A stretch of DNA of 64,000 nucleotides from Flavobacterium zhairuonense (GTDB lineage Bacteria > Bacteroidota > Bacteroidia > Flavobacteriales > Flavobacteriaceae): contig NZ_SJSY01000061.1 of assembly GCF_004352915.1 (NCBI RefSeq), forward strand, positions 1-64,000, written 5' to 3'. Below, in pieces: positions 36,138-44,440 of this stretch. The notes under the pieces were generated by a model. It saw nothing but the letters and a program-made list of their open reading frames with translations. It had not been told where the DNA came from and ran no database searches. A program made the translations under genes and the position numbers. Numbering within the stretch: the stretch's first letter is position 1; each line of letters starts with the position of its first letter.

Positions 36138-36679
36138 TGTAAATTATATTCTGATTTAAGAAGCCCGAAATAAACAGTGTTTTGCAATTCGCCATCACCG
36201 TTTCTAAATTCGTCTCTTAAAATTCCTTCTTGTTTAAAATTATGTTTTAATGCAATTTGCTGACTTGCAATATTTATTTCTGATGTACAGATAAAAACCT
36301 TATTCATCAGTAATTCATTGAAACAAAAATCGAGTGCATTCGAAACCATTTTTGATGTAATGCCTTTTCCTTGAAAATCTTCGTCAATAAAATAACCCAA
36401 TTCGCATTTTGAAATGCGGTAATCAATAGTTTTTACACATAAATAACCAATTAGATTATTTGTTTTTATATCTCGGGCGAAGAAATAATATCCTTCACCG
36501 TTTCTTTCTTTGTCTTTATTAACGGAGATAAAATTTTCTGCTTTTTCTGGTGAGTCAGAATTAGCTAGTGTTACAGGGAAAGTTTTTCCAATGTGATTTT
36601 TATTCTTATCAATCAGTTTATAAAACTCTTTAGGAAGAATATTTTCAATTCGGTCTGTTTTCCAATCTGTAAAACTCAT
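36134..36679 (-). CDS. GNAT acetyltransferase (RimJ/RimL-like)
   Basis: Acetyl-CoA-dependent N-acyltransferase of 181 residues. The core shows NLIGYLCVKTID, the YFIDEDFQGKGITSKMVSNAL acetyl-CoA loop (Q-G-K-G) and the C-terminal NIASQQIALKHNFKQEGILRDEF, which is the RimJ/RimL pattern. The substrate is unknown. It overlaps hemF by 4 bases downstream and lies 2 bases after an unknown gene, so it sits inside the hem transcript, perhaps without a functional tie. Confidence 0.88.
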   Translation of the reverse strand: MSFTDWKTDRIENILPKEFYKLIDKNKNHIGKTFPVTLANSDSPEKAENFISVNKDKERNGEGYYFFARDIKTNNLIGYLCVKTIDYRISKCELGYFIDEDFQGKGITSKMVSNALDFCFNELLMNKVFICTSEINIASQQIALKHNFKQEGILRDEFRNGDGELQNTVYFGLLKSEYNLQ

Positions 36680-36681
36680 TT

Positions 36682-37059
36682 TTATTTGTTTTTTAGAGAA
36701 GCAATTTTAGTATTGATTCCGAAAGAAAAAACTTTGTTTTCTGCCTGAATATATTGATAAACGGCCAAAGCCTTATTATCTAAATTATAGTTTTCAGTTT
36801 TAGAAAATTCGACTAAAATATCGGCAAATTGTTCTAATTGCTCCCAATCAAAGGAAAGACGAATCAAGAAAGTAATTAAATCTTCATTCGAAAAATCAAG
36901 TAAATTTTCAAGGTTTAATCCGAATTCTTTGAGTTGATTTTCAATTTCCGTTTTTTGTAAAGCATTCAAAGGATAAGGGACAAAAATGAGAGTTCGTAAC
37001 GTTTTAAGAACGTTATCAATTCTGATTTTTTCTTCGTCTCTTAAACCTTTGTTGAGCAT
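36682..37059 (-). CDS. Unknown protein, 125 residues
   Basis: I do not recognise this protein. It is soluble, without signal peptide, and mostly helical by its Leu/Glu/Asn content (LRTLIFVPYPLNALQKTEIENQ, then FSNEDLITFLIRLSFDWEQL). It lies between hemE and the GNAT gene, 2 bases before the latter, and has a typical start at 37059. An inverted repeat lies between it and hemE. Confidence 0.65.
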   Translation of the reverse strand: MLNKGLRDEEKIRIDNVLKTLRTLIFVPYPLNALQKTEIENQLKEFGLNLENLLDFSNEDLITFLIRLSFDWEQLEQFADILVEFSKTENYNLDNKALAVYQYIQAENKVFSFGINTKIASLKNK

Positions 37060-37065
37060 TTTTTA

Positions 37066-37135
37066 AGTTGTTGGTTGTCGGTTTATGGTTGATAGTATTT
37101 TTATCCAACAACTATCAACCATAAACAATCAACTA
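37066..37135. repeat. Intergenic inverted repeat between hemE and the unknown gene
   Basis: Arms around GTTTATGGTTGATAGT (37081-37096) and ACTATCAACCATAAAC (37111-37126) pair almost fully over about 25 bases, with a 14-base loop. Confidence 0.85.
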
Positions 37136-38161
37136 TTATTGCCCGTATTCTTTCACAGCGTCAATAAACGCTTTTGCGTGATCTACAGGGATATTTGGTA
37201 AAATTCCGTGACCTAAATTTACGATATATTTATCTTTTCCAAATTCGTCGATCATTTCGTGAACCATTTTCTTGATAGTCGGAATTGGAGAAAGCAATCT
37301 TGACGGATCAAAGTTTCCTTGCAAAGTAATGTTTCCACCAGACAAATAACGGGCATTTCTAGCAGAACAAGTCCAGTCAACTCCTAATGCAGAAGCTTTA
37401 CTTTTACCCATATCGCCAAGAGCAAACCAACAACCTTTTCCGAAAACAATAACTGGAGTAATTTCAGCTAAAGCGTCAACAATCTGGTTGATGTATTTCC
37501 ATGAAAATTCCTGATAATCAACAGGAGAAAGCATTCCTCCCCAAGAATCAAAAATCTGAACGGCGTTTACTCCCGATTTTACTTTTTCTTTTAAGTATAA
37601 AATAGTTGTATCTGTGATTTTTTGTAATAAAGTATGTGCAGCAACTGGGTTTGAAAAGCAGAATCCTTTTGCAGTATCAAAACTTTTAGAACCTTTTCCC
37701 TCCACAGCATAGCAAAAAATTGTCCAAGGCGAACCAGCGAAACCAATTAACGGAACTTCATCATTCAACATTTCTTTAGTCAATTTCACAGCGTCAAAAA
37801 CGTAACCTAAAGTTTCGTTTACATCTGGAACAAAAACTTGATTCACTTGTTCCATTGTACGAATTGGATCTGGAATAATCGGACCTAAATTGTCTTTTAA
37901 TTCTACGTGAATTCCCATAGCTCTTGGAACTACTAAGATATCTGAGAATAAAATCGCAGCATCTGGAGCAATTCTACGAATTGGCTGAACTGTAATTTCA
38001 GCTGCTAATTCTGGAGTTTCGCAACGCGTAAAAAAATCATATTTGTCACGAAGTTCTCTAAATTCAGGTAAATATCTTCCTGCCTGACGCATCATCCATA
38101 CCGGCGGACGTTGTACTGTTTCTCCTTTTAATGCTCTTAAAAATAGGTCGTTTTTTAACAT
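37136..38161 (-). CDS. hemE: Uroporphyrinogen decarboxylase
   Basis: Converts uroporphyrinogen III to coproporphyrinogen III by four decarboxylations (341 residues, normal length). It carries the signature [20 protein letters not shown] near residue 20, then [41 protein letters not shown] and the closing [11 protein letters not shown]. The catalytic Asp is in FSDIL. It is preceded by a 38-nt leader nearly identical to that of hemH and lies downstream of hemD by 89 bases. Confidence 0.97.
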   Translation of the reverse strand: MLKNDLFLRALKGETVQRPPVWMMRQAGRYLPEFRELRDKYDFFTRCETPELAAEITVQPIRRIAPDAAILFSDILVVPRAMGIHVELKDNLGPIIPDPIRTMEQVNQVFVPDVNETLGYVFDAVKLTKEMLNDEVPLIGFAGSPWTIFCYAVEGKGSKSFDTAKGFCFSNPVAAHTLLQKITDTTILYLKEKVKSGVNAVQIFDSWGGMLSPVDYQEFSWKYINQIVDALAEITPVIVFGKGCWFALGDMGKSKASALGVDWTCSARNARYLSGGNITLQGNFDPSRLLSPIPTIKKMVHEMIDEFGKDKYIVNLGHGILPNIPVDHAKAFIDAVKEYGQ

Positions 38162-38163
38162 TT

Positions 38164-38201
38164 TTTTTTGCTTTAGGCTTTAAGCTTTAGGCTTTAAGCT
38201 T
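38164..38201 (-). repeat. Leader sequence before hemE, shared with hemH
   Basis: Two tandem copies of the 14-nt unit GCTTAAAGCCTAAA and a GC plus A-tract end 2 bases before the hemE ATG on the minus strand. Only one of 38 positions differs from the sequence at 43323-43360 before hemH. Nearby (38228-38236) lies an inverted copy of GCCTAAAGC that could form a hairpin. Confidence 0.85.
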
Positions 38202-38250
38202 GTTTAACTATGATTTTTTTGCTTACGGCATATGGCCTAAAGCGTATTGC

Positions 38251-38916
38251 TTACTTATATTCGTGAATTACATCTTCAATCACATCTTCAATTGTTGGCT
38301 GATCTGCGACGATGATGTTTTTGGTGATTTTTGATAAAGCTTCTGCGGTTGTGTCACCAATGCAGAAACAGATTTGTTTATTGATGGTATTATGTTTTAA
38401 ATAACTTTTAACTCCAGACGGACTAAAGAATAAAATTGCTTCAGGATTTGCTTTTATTTTCTGAGGTTGAAGCGTAGTTTCATAAACCTGAATTTCATTG
38501 AATTTAATTCCGTTTTCTTTTAAAGCTTCTGGCAAAGTATCTCTTCTAAGGTTTCCGCTGAAAAAAGTATAACTTTCATTCCCATAAATCAAAGTGATAA
38601 TTTCAGCTAAATCTGAAGCATAACCGGTGTAAGCAATTACATTAAAACCATTTTCTTCTAAAAGAGTTTTGGTTTTAAGTCCAACACAGTACACGTTTTT
38701 CTTTTTTAATTCTTCTGATTTGGGATCTGATAAAACACTATGAACAGCATTCTGACTTGTAAAAATCAGACTTTCGTTGAGGTCTTTTAATTCGAAAGAT
38801 TTGTTTTCGGTTTTAATGAAATCGGCTTCGATCAAGTCAACGCCATATTTCATTAGCTCTTGTTTATGAAGAGGAGATAATATTTTTGTAGAGAGTATTT
38901 GAACAGGGTTTGCCAT
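38251..38916 (-). CDS. hemD: Uroporphyrinogen-III synthase
   Basis: Closes and inverts ring D of hydroxymethylbilane (221 residues). As is usual for HemD the sequence is weakly conserved, but the two-lobed pattern is seen: ILSTKILS at the start, SLIFTSQNAVHSV, VYCVGLKTKTLLEENG, FFSGNLRRDTLPEAL, then ILFFSPSGVKSYL and FCIGDTTAEAL. Its start shares one base with the hemC stop, which strongly supports the call. Confidence 0.9.
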   Translation of the reverse strand: MANPVQILSTKILSPLHKQELMKYGVDLIEADFIKTENKSFELKDLNESLIFTSQNAVHSVLSDPKSEELKKKNVYCVGLKTKTLLEENGFNVIAYTGYASDLAEIITLIYGNESYTFFSGNLRRDTLPEALKENGIKFNEIQVYETTLQPQKIKANPEAILFFSPSGVKSYLKHNTINKQICFCIGDTTAEALSKITKNIIVADQPTIEDVIEDVIHEYK

Positions 38917-39839
38917 TATTTTTTCAGAGATTCTTTAATCTTTTGCATTAATTCCGTTCCGCCATTGTTCAAGATTTCTTGAGCACAGTTAAAACCTAGT
39001 TTTTTCCACTCCGAAATATCAACCGTTTTGTCGATTTCCAATTTTTGTTTTCCATCAATAGAAAGTAAAACACCTTGAAAATGCAAAGTATCTTCGTCTT
39101 CGTTATAAGTAACCAAAGATCCAATTGGAGCAGTACATCCGCCTTCAAGCGTTCTCAAGAACTGACGTTCGATGTAGGTACAAATTTCAGTTTCGATATC
39201 ATTTAACTGCGAAAGTGCGTCTAATGTATAATTGTCATTTTCCATTGCCACAACAAGCATTGCTCCTTGTGCCGGCGCCGGAATCATCCAATCTAAATTG
39301 ATGAAGTTTTCAGGTTTTAAGTTAATGCGCTCTAAACCTGCGGCTGCAAAAACAGCTCCGTCCCAATCATTATCTTGAAGTTTTTGCATACGAGTGTTTA
39401 CGTTTCCGCGTAAATCAACAACCGTATGATTTGGGTATTTATTGAACCATTGTGCCTGACGACGCAAACTTCCTGTTGCAATGGTACTTGGATTTGTAAA
39501 ATCAGGATTTCCTTTATGAACTAAAATATCCAAAACATTGGCTCTTGGTAGAACAGCAGCTTGAACAATTCCTTTTGGTAAAGCCGTTGGAACATCTTTC
39601 ATAGAATGCACAGCAATGTCACAATCTCCATTGATCATAGCAATGTCTAACGTTTTGGTGAAAATTCCAGTAATTCCTAACTCATAAAGAGGTTTGTCCA
39701 GAATAATATCACCCTGAGATTTAACAGCCACAATTGAGGTTTTATAACCTAAATCGTTTAGTTTTTTCTCAACAGTGTGTGCTTGCCAAAGTGCTAATTC
39801 GCTATCGCGCGTTCCAATTCTGATTGTTTTTTCAGCCAT
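38916..39839 (-). CDS. hemC: Porphobilinogen deaminase (hydroxymethylbilane synthase)
   Basis: Polymerises four porphobilinogen to hydroxymethylbilane (307 residues). Family motifs: IGTRDSELALWQA, HSMKDVP (79-84 region), ATGSLRRQAQ, VDLRGNVNTRM and APAQGAM. Cys235 in LEGGCTAPIG carries the dipyrromethane cofactor. It overlaps hemD by one base. A repeat and then the GxxExxY gene lie between it and hemA. Confidence 0.97.
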   Translation of the reverse strand: MAEKTIRIGTRDSELALWQAHTVEKKLNDLGYKTSIVAVKSQGDIILDKPLYELGITGIFTKTLDIAMINGDCDIAVHSMKDVPTALPKGIVQAAVLPRANVLDILVHKGNPDFTNPSTIATGSLRRQAQWFNKYPNHTVVDLRGNVNTRMQKLQDNDWDGAVFAAAGLERINLKPENFINLDWMIPAPAQGAMLVVAMENDNYTLDALSQLNDIETEICTYIERQFLRTLEGGCTAPIGSLVTYNEDEDTLHFQGVLLSIDGKQKLEIDKTVDISEWKKLGFNCAQEILNNGGTELMQKIKESLKK

Positions 39840-39849
39840 GATTTGTTTT

Positions 39850-39930
39850 TTACCATTAAGGACATTAAGAGAATTAAGTTAATCTTTGTCAAGAAAATTA
39901 AGCTTAACTTTCTTAATATCTTAATGGTTT
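39850..39930. repeat. Inverted repeat flanking the GxxExxY gene, hemC side
   Basis: A left arm starting TTACCATTAAGGACATTAAG and a right arm ending CTTAATATCTTAATGG pair over about 30 bases. The same family flanks the other side of the GxxExxY gene at 40354-40459. The left arm ends just before the hemC start. Confidence 0.85.
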
Positions 39931-39934
39931 AAAT

Positions 39935-40339
39935 TTAATCTATTAATCTTGCAAAATGATCATTCACAAGAGGTTTCATTGATTTTGTAATGTTTGTTGT
40001 GTTGAAATTTATCAATAAACCTTGAGGTCTTTTTAATAATTTCATATATGTTAATAATTGTGCTTCATGAATTGGCAATAGGTTTTCTATCGCTTTTAAT
40101 TCTACAACAACACAATCATTTACAAGTAAATCGATTCTTAAATCAGATTCAAATTCGAGATCGTAATAATCAATTTTTACAACTAATTGTTGTTTTACAT
40201 CATATCCGTTTAGTTCTAATTCATATTTGAGGCACTTCTCATATATGCTTTCCAAAAGTCCAGGTCCTAAAGCTTTGTGCACTTTTATAGCAAAACCAGT
40301 AATTTCATAAGCCAATTGTGTAACCTCTTTTTTTGTCAT
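39935..40339 (-). CDS. GxxExxY protein, PD-(D/E)XK-like
   Basis: Protein of 134 residues with the motif G-P-G-L-L-E-S-I-Y that names the GxxExxY family, common in Bacteroidetes and planctomycetes. The core keeps a nuclease-like signature: Asp in LRIDLLVND, then VVELKA (E-x-K) and HEAQLLTYMKL. The fold is that of PD-(D/E)XK enzymes, though activity has not been shown for the family as far as I know. I chose ATG 40339, since the alternative at 40360 falls within the flanking repeat. The gene splits hemA from hemC and is bracketed by two copies of one repeat, as if inserted. Confidence 0.88.
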   Translation of the reverse strand: MTKKEVTQLAYEITGFAIKVHKALGPGLLESIYEKCLKYELELNGYDVKQQLVVKIDYYDLEFESDLRIDLLVNDCVVVELKAIENLLPIHEAQLLTYMKLLKRPQGLLINFNTTNITKSMKPLVNDHFARLID

Positions 40340-40353
40340 AGAACTTATATTTT

Positions 40354-40459
40354 TTACCATTAAGGCATTAAGTTAATTAAGCTTTGTGTTCAAAAATAGC
40401 TTGGCTTAATTTTCTTGACAAAGCTTGGTCTTAATTTCCTTAATATCTTAATGGTTTAA
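40354..40459. repeat. Inverted repeat flanking the GxxExxY gene, hemA side
   Basis: A left arm starting TTACCATTAAGGCATTAAG and a right arm ending CTTAATATCTTAATGGTTT pair over about 28 bases. A second inner pair, around AAGCTTTGT and ACAAAGCTT, lies in the loop. The outer arms match those at 39850-39930. Confidence 0.85.
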
Positions 40460-40467
40460 ATTAAAAA

Positions 40468-41718
40468 CTAAGATGCTTTTATTTTGAAGACTTTTTCGAT
40501 CCATTCGATGCTTTCATCGACCATGGTATCGTCGTCTTTTAAATGATTTGCAAAATGAGTAGTGATTTTTTGAATGATTCTGTTGCTGATGATTTCAGCT
40601 TGCTCTTCATTAAAATCGGCGATTTTTTTACTTTGAAAATCTAGTTCAGAAGCTTTAATAGCGTTTAATTTCTCTTTTAAAGCATTAATTGTCGGAGCAA
40701 ATTTTCGACCTTTCATCCAAGTAACAAATTCTTCTTTGATTTCTTCGATGATCGCTTCTGCAGCCGGAATGTGTAATTTTCTGTTTTCTAGAGTTTCATC
40801 TGTCAATTGAGACAAATAATCCATGTGAATTAAAGTTACACCTTCTAATTCCTCTACGTTTTCATGAACGTTTTTCGGAATCGATAAATCCAAAATCAAC
40901 AAAGGTTTTTTAAGATTTAAAATCGCTTTGTCAACTGTTGGGTTTTGTGCTCCTGTTGCAACAACTACAACATCGGCTTTTTGAAGTTCTAAATGTAATT
41001 CAGAGTAATCTTTAACAATCAAATTTAACTTTCCTGCTAATTTCTCTGCTTTATCTTTAGTACGGTTTATTAAAGTGATATGCTCGTTTTTAGTATGCTT
41101 TACTAAATTCTCGCATGTATTTCTTCCGATTTTTCCAGTTCCAAAAAGCAAGATGTTTTTGTTGCTGATATCTTCAACATTCTTTAAAATATATTGTACC
41201 GATGCAAAAGAAACCGAAGTAGCACCAGAGCTAATCTCCGTTTCGTTTTTAATTCTTTTACTTGCTTGGATAACCGCATTCACCAATCTTTCCATGAAAG
41301 CATTCGCTAAACCTAAAGATTTTGAATGGATAAAAGAAGTTTTGATTTGAGATATAATTTCGAAATCGCCTAAGATCTGACTGTCTAAACCAGTTCCTAC
41401 GCGAAATAAATGATTGATTGCTTCTTGATTTTTGTAAACAAAACCAACTTTTTGAAACGCGTCAACAGAACCATTACTGTTGTCACAAATCAATTTGATT
41501 AATTGAAATGGGTGTTCTGCAAAACCATAAATCTCGGTTCTGTTGCAGGTTGAAGTAACAAGTAAACTTTCTATTCCTTCGTTTTTAGCTTGTTCCAGCA
41601 ATCGCGTCTTTGCAACTGCATCCAAACTAAATTGACCTCTGACCTCAGCATCAGCTTTTTTATAACTCAGACCAACTGAGTAAAAATAAAGGTGTTTCGG
41701 TACATTATTGTTTTCCAT
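40468..41718 (-). CDS. hemA: Glutamyl-tRNA reductase
   Basis: Reduces glutamyl-tRNA to glutamate-1-semialdehyde with NADPH, the committed step of the C5 heme route (416 residues). The catalytic Cys58 lies in VTSTCNRTEIYG, the substrate domain ends LGDFEIISQIK, the NADPH domain has LFGTGKIGRNTC, and the C-terminal dimerisation helix follows. It is the first gene of the minus-strand hem series, with a -7 box at 41744-41751. The AraC gene is divergent to it. Confidence 0.97.
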   Translation of the reverse strand: MENNNVPKHLYFYSVGLSYKKADAEVRGQFSLDAVAKTRLLEQAKNEGIESLLVTSTCNRTEIYGFAEHPFQLIKLICDNSNGSVDAFQKVGFVYKNQEAINHLFRVGTGLDSQILGDFEIISQIKTSFIHSKSLGLANAFMERLVNAVIQASKRIKNETEISSGATSVSFASVQYILKNVEDISNKNILLFGTGKIGRNTCENLVKHTKNEHITLINRTKDKAEKLAGKLNLIVKDYSELHLELQKADVVVVATGAQNPTVDKAILNLKKPLLILDLSIPKNVHENVEELEGVTLIHMDYLSQLTDETLENRKLHIPAAEAIIEEIKEEFVTWMKGRKFAPTINALKEKLNAIKASELDFQSKKIADFNEEQAEIISNRIIQKITTHFANHLKDDDTMVDESIEWIEKVFKIKAS

Positions 41719-41743
41719 AAATTCACTTTCATATAAAGTGCTA

Positions 41744-41751
41744 CAAAATTA
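41744..41751 (-). promoter_or_regulatory. -7 element of hemA
   Basis: On the minus strand TAATTTTG fits TAnnTTTG, 26 bases before the hemA start. No clear -33 TTG. Confidence 0.4.
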
Positions 41752-41845
41752 TTACTATAGCATTGATAAAAGTAACGCTAAAAGTACTTTTTATATCGCT
41801 GTATGTTTTTTTGAACCTAAATAGGTGTTTTTGAGTAAAAAGGAC

Positions 41846-41853
41846 TACTTTTG
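41846..41853 (+). promoter_or_regulatory. -7 element of the AraC regulator
   Basis: TACTTTTG lies 94 bases before the AraC start, in the 228-base divergent region with hemA. Confidence 0.4.
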
Positions 41854-41946
41854 TAGCAAAATCAACTCGTTTGAAGTGATTAGTTTAGAGTCGTTCTAAA
41901 TAACATTTTGAGTTTGTTTTGATTTTCGTTTCAAAAAAATATCGCT

Positions 41947-42822
41947 ATGAGTTCTCAAGAAGTTATAAAAATTGAAGACGACTTTACGCTGATCCGTTTT
42001 CAAAATGATGGTTCTGAACCTTTTTATGCACAGCACGAAATAATAGGTACTGGCCTGATACAGTTTCACTTCGGGATAAAAGGAAACGCAAAATTTTTAT
42101 TCAATCAGGGCAATTACGCCTTAGAATTGAAAGAAGAGAAATCGTTGCTTTTGTACAATCCACAGAAAGAATTGCCGCTAAATTTAGAGCTGGCTCCAAA
42201 CTCGTGGGCGATTTCAGTAATTGTCTCCATTAAGAAATTTCACGCCTTATTTTCTGCCGAAGCTGATTATATTACTTTTTTAAGTCCTGACAATAAGGAT
42301 AAAAAGTATTATAACGAAGGAAATATCAGTCCGTCAATGGCAATTGTTTTGAGTCAGTTGTTTCATTACAATCTTCATCCGTCCATAAAAAATCTTTATT
42401 ATAAAGGAAAAGGATACGAATTGTTGAGTTTGTATTTCAACAGAACCGAAGATCCAAATGCAGAACAATGTCCATTTTTGATTGACGAAGATAATGTTCT
42501 AAAAATCAGAAAAGCAAAAGAAATTGTAATCGCCAATATGGCCGAACCGCCTGGATTACAAGAACTCGCAGATGAAATTGGACTGAATTTGAAAAAACTC
42601 AAAATGGGTTTCAAACAGATTTATGGTGATACGGTTTATGGTTTCTTGTTCGATTACAAAATGGATTTCGCCAGAAAACTTTTAGACAGCGGTTCTTATA
42701 ATGTAAACGAAGTTGGTTTGAAAATCGGTTATAGCACAGGAAGTCATTTTATCGCCGCATTCAAGAAGAAATTCGGAACAACTCCAAAGAAATATTTGAT
42801 GTCGATTAATGCGAATGTTTAA
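41947..42822 (+). CDS. AraC family transcriptional regulator
   Basis: DNA-binding regulator of 291 residues. The N-terminal part (about 1-160) is a cupin-like sensing domain without a clear metal site. The C-terminal part (about 195-290) has the two AraC helix-turn-helix units, LQELADEIGLNLKKLKMGFKQ and VGLKIGYSTGSHFIAAFKKKFG. Its position between hemA and hemH, divergent to the former, suggests control of heme synthesis; this is inference from location only. Confidence 0.9.
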   Translation: MSSQEVIKIEDDFTLIRFQNDGSEPFYAQHEIIGTGLIQFHFGIKGNAKFLFNQGNYALELKEEKSLLLYNPQKELPLNLELAPNSWAISVIVSIKKFHALFSAEADYITFLSPDNKDKKYYNEGNISPSMAIVLSQLFHYNLHPSIKNLYYKGKGYELLSLYFNRTEDPNAEQCPFLIDEDNVLKIRKAKEIVIANMAEPPGLQELADEIGLNLKKLKMGFKQIYGDTVYGFLFDYKMDFARKLLDSGSYNVNEVGLKIGYSTGSHFIAAFKKKFGTTPKKYLMSINANV

Positions 42823-42826
42823 TGGA

Positions 42827-43207
42827 ATGAAAAAATTTGTTTTTATAATATGTACTCTCTTCCTAAGTTGCAAATCAGCAGACAATCCGTTGTTGGTTGA
42901 ATATAAAAATAAAGCCTTACACGATATTAAAGTAGATAGTGTAAAAACATTTACTTATGGTTTGGTGTTTATTTCTCCAGTTGACGCTGAAAGGAAAAAT
43001 CAAGATAAAATAACTTATAAAAGAGATAGTATATATAAAAAATATGGTTTATACATTCGAAATCTAGGATGTGTTATTGGGGATAAAAAAATGGATAAAG
43101 CGACGAAAGTCTATCATCAAATGACAGATGATTACCTCGAAAATAGAAATGGTAAGCAATGGCGAGAAAGAATGGACGAAGAATTAAATAATATTTATAA
43201 GAAATAA
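42827..43207 (+). CDS. Small lipoprotein of unknown function
   Basis: Protein of 126 residues from ATG 42827, which begins a signal peptide with lipobox (MKKFVFIICTLFLSCKSADN, Cys15). The earlier ATG at 42809 overlaps the AraC gene. The rest is soluble and rich in Lys, Asp and Tyr. I do not recognise a domain. It follows the AraC stop by 4 bases. Confidence 0.65.
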   Translation: MKKFVFIICTLFLSCKSADNPLLVEYKNKALHDIKVDSVKTFTYGLVFISPVDAERKNQDKITYKRDSIYKKYGLYIRNLGCVIGDKKMDKATKVYHQMTDDYLENRNGKQWRERMDEELNNIYKK

Positions 43208-43291
43208 GAGAATCTTTTATTAAATCAGTTTTATAAATAAGAACATAATCAAAAAGTAATAAATATCATATTTCGAAAAAGTTTCAAATCA

Positions 43292-43299
43292 TACTTTTG
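43292..43299 (+). promoter_or_regulatory. -7 element of hemH
   Basis: TACTTTTG lies 68 bases before hemH. The transcript would carry the repeated leader at 43323-43360. Confidence 0.45.
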
Positions 43300-43322
43300 C
43301 CGAAATTTTTAAAAACAATAAA

Positions 43323-43360
43323 AAGCTTAAAGCCTAATGCTTAAAGCCTAAAGCAAAAAA
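43323..43360 (+). repeat. Leader sequence before hemH, shared with hemE
   Basis: Two 14-nt units (GCTTAAAGCCTAAT, GCTTAAAGCCTAAA), GC and an A-tract end 6 bases before the hemH ATG. The sequence is in the same sense relative to its gene as the copy before hemE at 38164-38201 and differs at one of 38 bases. Confidence 0.85.
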
Positions 43361-43366
43361 CACATA

Positions 43367-44386
43367 ATGAAAGGCGCACTTTTAATAAACTTAGGATCAC
43401 CAGACAGTCCAACACCAAAAGATGTAAAACCCTATTTAGACGAATTTTTAATGGATAAATACGTGATTGACGTTCCGTATTTATTGAGAGCATTCTTAGT
43501 TCGTGGAATTATTTTAAGAAAAAGACCGGAAGAATCGGCGCACGCTTATTCTAAAATCTGGTGGAAAGAAGGTTCGCCGCTAATTGTTCTTTCTGAAAGA
43601 ATGCACAAAAAAGTACAACCATTATCAAATATTCCAGTTTCGCTTGCCATGCGTTACGGATCTATGACAATCGAAAAAGGTTTACAGGAATTAAGCGATC
43701 AAGGTGTTACTGAGGTATTGCTTTTTCCGCTTTATCCTCAATATGCAATGGCTTCTACTTTGACTATTTTGGTTTTGGCAGAAGAAATCCGCAAGAAGAA
43801 ATTCCCTCACATGAAATTTTCAGATGTTCCAGCGTTTTATAATAAACCGGATTACATCAAAAACGTTGCTGATTCAATCAAAAAACATTTACGTGATTTC
43901 GATTATGACCAATTGGTGTTTTCGTACCACGGAATCCCAGAGCGCCATGTTCGTAAAACAGATAAAACAAAATCACATAAAAAATTCGTAACCAACGAAA
44001 TGTGTTGCGAAGTTGGAACTCCAGAAGCTGAATTCTGCTATAGAACACATTGCTACGAAACAACGCGTTTGGTTGTAGAGCAATTGGGAATTCCAAAAGA
44101 CAAATATTGCGTTACTTTCCAATCCAGATTGGCGGGCGATAAATGGCTTGAGCCTTATACAGATGTTGAAATCGACAACATGCCTAAAAGAGGAATCAAG
44201 AAAATTGCGGTTGTAACTCCAGCTTTCGTTACCGATTGTTTAGAGACTTTAGAGGAAATCGCTATGCGTGCCAAAGAAGATTTTGAAGCAAATGGAGGAG
44301 AAGAGTTCTTGGCAATTCCATGTTTGAATGATGATGATGAATGGTGCGAGACTGTTGCAAATTGGATTAATGATTGGGCTAAATAG
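43367..44386 (+). CDS. hemH: Ferrochelatase
   Basis: Inserts Fe(II) into protoporphyrin IX (339 residues). It shows LLINLGSPDSPTPKDV, MRYGSMTIEKGL, LFPLYPQYAMAST, the active-site His188 in FSYHGIPERH, and FVTDCLETLEEI. Four cysteines, Cys213, Cys214, Cys224 and Cys229, lie close together in the middle, as in ferrochelatases that carry an internal iron-sulfur cluster. HemJ follows 54 bases downstream, so the last two enzymes of the pathway are together. Confidence 0.97.
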   Translation: MKGALLINLGSPDSPTPKDVKPYLDEFLMDKYVIDVPYLLRAFLVRGIILRKRPEESAHAYSKIWWKEGSPLIVLSERMHKKVQPLSNIPVSLAMRYGSMTIEKGLQELSDQGVTEVLLFPLYPQYAMASTLTILVLAEEIRKKKFPHMKFSDVPAFYNKPDYIKNVADSIKKHLRDFDYDQLVFSYHGIPERHVRKTDKTKSHKKFVTNEMCCEVGTPEAEFCYRTHCYETTRLVVEQLGIPKDKYCVTFQSRLAGDKWLEPYTDVEIDNMPKRGIKKIAVVTPAFVTDCLETLEEIAMRAKEDFEANGGEEFLAIPCLNDDDEWCETVANWINDWAK

Positions 44387-44440
44387 AGAATAGAATAAAG
44401 AACAAAGATTTTAGAAGCAAGAGTAAAGACTATAGACTTT

